Origin: Methanoregulaceae archaeon
GTDB lineage: Archaea > Halobacteriota > Methanomicrobia > Methanomicrobiales > Methanospirillaceae
Assembly (NCBI GenBank): GCA_019695435.1
Contig: JACTVF010000193.1
Coordinates: forward strand, 1 to 5,152
Direction of reading: 5' to 3'
DNA: 5,152 nt
Positions 4,109 through 5,152 of this stretch are shown piece after piece; the first letter of the stretch is position 1, and each line of letters begins with the position of its first letter. The position numbers were made by a program, and so were the translations under genes. The notes under the pieces are model-generated. The model was not told the DNA's origin. It did no database searches and saw only the letters and a program-made list of their open reading frames with translations.

Positions 4109-5152
4109 CGTGAGGACTCCGGTGGAGATTTTGCTGCTGCTTCTGTTAGAATGACCTGATGCTCCGCCTTGATTCGGGCTTCCGCTATCTTGAAGCTCTC
4201 CGGGTCAATCTCGATGCCGACGAACTCCCTGTGCAGTATCTTCGCGGCTATGCCCGTGGTGCCGCTGCCCAAGAAGGGGTCGAGGACGACATCGCCCTGC
4301 CTGCTGCCGAGGCTGATGAGGTAGGACATTATGGCGATGGGCTTGACGGTGGGGTGTTTGTTATGAGAAGTTGTCACGAATCGTTCCATTCCTTTTGATG
4401 GCCTCTGTGGATTTCCTGACCGGGAATCAGGCGACATTGATGCCTTTGTGTGCAATTCAAACCCATCCAGTCCTTCATTCCTCTCTCCCTTGCTCGCCTT
4501 TGGCTCTATCAGGAAGGGGAAGGTCTTCTGCACTTCTTTCGGCAGCTCTGAGACTTTCTTTTCCCACCACGCGTCTAAGGAGAAGTAGCGCGAGAAGGAA
4601 CCTGAATCATTGTATCGCCAAAAGGAAGCCATTTCTCTGTTCCCGTAGAGTCTACCAAACTGTTCACCCATGCCTCCCGCTAATGTTCCATTCGGCCCCC
4701 CAGTTCGATAGTTGGTTCCATCGTTCAGCACATCGTCCGAGACCAAGAGGTTCGCGGGGAAGCGGCCCCTTTCGTCTGATTCAACCGTGCCCCTTGGAAT
4801 CCCGGCCCCTCCCCCGAAGATTGTTTGCTCTTGAGTCGTCGTCCATGCTCCCTTGCCTCCGAGCCTTGGGTCGTCCACCTCTGGGTTAATCGGAATCCTC
4901 CCCGCATCAAGCCATGTCACGCCCTTGCCGTTCCTGAGAGCCTGCTCCACGTAGGTCTTCTACGAGAGGGGCTTCATGCAGACGATTATGACCTCTACCG
5001 CTGGCTTGGGCTGAAATCCGGCGTATGAGCCGTCTAAGGACTTGGCTTCGGGTGAAGTTGGTTCTGTGATGTCAAACGCTCTGTGAGTCCCTTCTTCTCC
5101 GATGGCGATGGTCGCTGGCCCGTCATTATGGACAACCCAGTTGGTCTCCTTC
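4105..5152 (-). CDS. Beta-class site-specific DNA methyltransferase, N-terminus outside window, interrupted by in-frame amber codon
   Basis: Transfers a methyl group from SAM to an exocyclic amino group of adenine or cytosine in DNA. Numbered from the GTG at 4950, the C-terminal part has the HPTVKP motif (residues 199-204), the SAM-binding DPFLGSGTTG loop (224-233) and the acidic EIDP strand end (247-250). Phage-type methylase signatures RGRFPANLL (61-69) and SGSFSRYFSLDAWW (116-129) lie between. This motif order, with the SAM loop near the C-terminus, is that of beta-class enzymes; the catalytic (D/S)PPY motif should lie beyond base 5152. The frame stays open from 5151 down to 4963 with fitting sequence (SYAGFQPKPAVEVIIVCMKP), meets TAG at 4960-4962, then resumes without a shift to TGA at 4105-4107. 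GTG 4950 has no convincing ribosome site, so an independent downstream start is doubtful. It overlaps the next gene by ATGA. The family assignment is secure; whether full-length protein is made depends on amber readthrough. Confidence 0.9.
4960..4962 (-). other. In-frame TAG codon inside the methyltransferase
   Basis: Read on the minus strand, the codons run ATG AAG CCC CTC TCG TAG AAG ACC TAC GTG GAG. Translation on both sides gives one continuous methylase segment, MKPLS-(TAG)-KTYVEQALRNGKG, so no base has been gained or lost. From memory of related phage methylases, Glu or Gln is common at this position, and either is one base from TAG. It could be a nonsense mutation, a base error, or a UAG read as an amino acid. 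Confidence 0.88.

Noticed and set aside
3383..4159. A 258-residue open frame on the plus strand
   Set aside because: It is antisense to the 176-residue gene and its neighbours, has no recognisable motif, and reads as low-sense Pro/Leu/Arg-rich sequence. GC-rich codons opposite it explain the lack of stops.
4105..4950. The downstream half of the methyltransferase as a complete stand-alone gene starting at GTG 4950
   Set aside because: Sequence upstream in the same frame clearly belongs to the same protein, and no good ribosome site precedes the GTG. It would also lack the catalytic motif expected further upstream.
1..5152. tRNA, CRISPR repeats, inverted-repeat terminators or transposon ends
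   Set aside because: Nearly every base is accounted for by the packed genes, and I saw no repeat series, cloverleaf or hairpin-plus-T-run.

Overview
The window reads as a tightly packed early or accessory block from a virus or provirus, most likely of an archaeon or of a bacterium with archaeal-like codon choice. Every supported gene lies on the minus strand, so transcription runs from base 5152 towards base 1. I support 16 genes in 5.15 kb, most under 100 residues, with almost no intergenic DNA. Eleven gene junctions are the same 4-base ATGA stop/start overlap, so the block looks like one polycistronic, translationally coupled unit. Evidence for the host type is indirect: Arg AGG and Ile ATA are strongly favoured in the GC-rich genes, and there are Shine-Dalgarno-like purine runs before many starts. 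No structural phage gene, tRNA, rRNA, CRISPR array or insertion sequence is visible.

Layout in transcription order: a partial beta-class DNA methyltransferase (4105-5152) with an in-frame amber codon at 4960-4962; an unrecognised 176-residue protein (3578-4108); a 42-residue zinc-ribbon-like protein (3449-3577); a 62-residue Cys/His protein (3264-3452); an HNH endonuclease of the AHR/LDHLC/NPEHL type (2863-3327); a minimal family-X DNA polymerase-like nucleotidyltransferase (2264-2866); a two-helix membrane protein (2049-2267); a 70-residue Cys-containing unknown (1840-2052); a compact HNH endonuclease (1589-1843); two very short proteins of 37 and 34 residues (1479-1592, 1378-1482); a larger HNH protein (638-1381); an HTH protein (375-641); a 52-residue Cys/His-rich protein (220-378); a 35-residue membrane protein (112-219); and the start of an unknown gene (1-110).

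The genes suggest DNA transactions: methylation (self-protection or epigenetic marking), three unrelated HNH nucleases, a small gap-filling-type polymerase, one likely DNA-binding protein, and several small zinc-binding-type proteins. No pathway can be assigned with confidence.

The most notable signal concerns UAG. The coding strand has three TAG codons in relevant frames. One interrupts the methyltransferase where the protein sequence continues without a break. The other two end genes but are followed directly, in the same frame, by ATG and a further short open frame. This fits either amber suppression or recoding (pyrrolysine or glutamine), or a methyltransferase nonsense mutation plus two TAG|ATG coupled junctions. 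I set out both readings.
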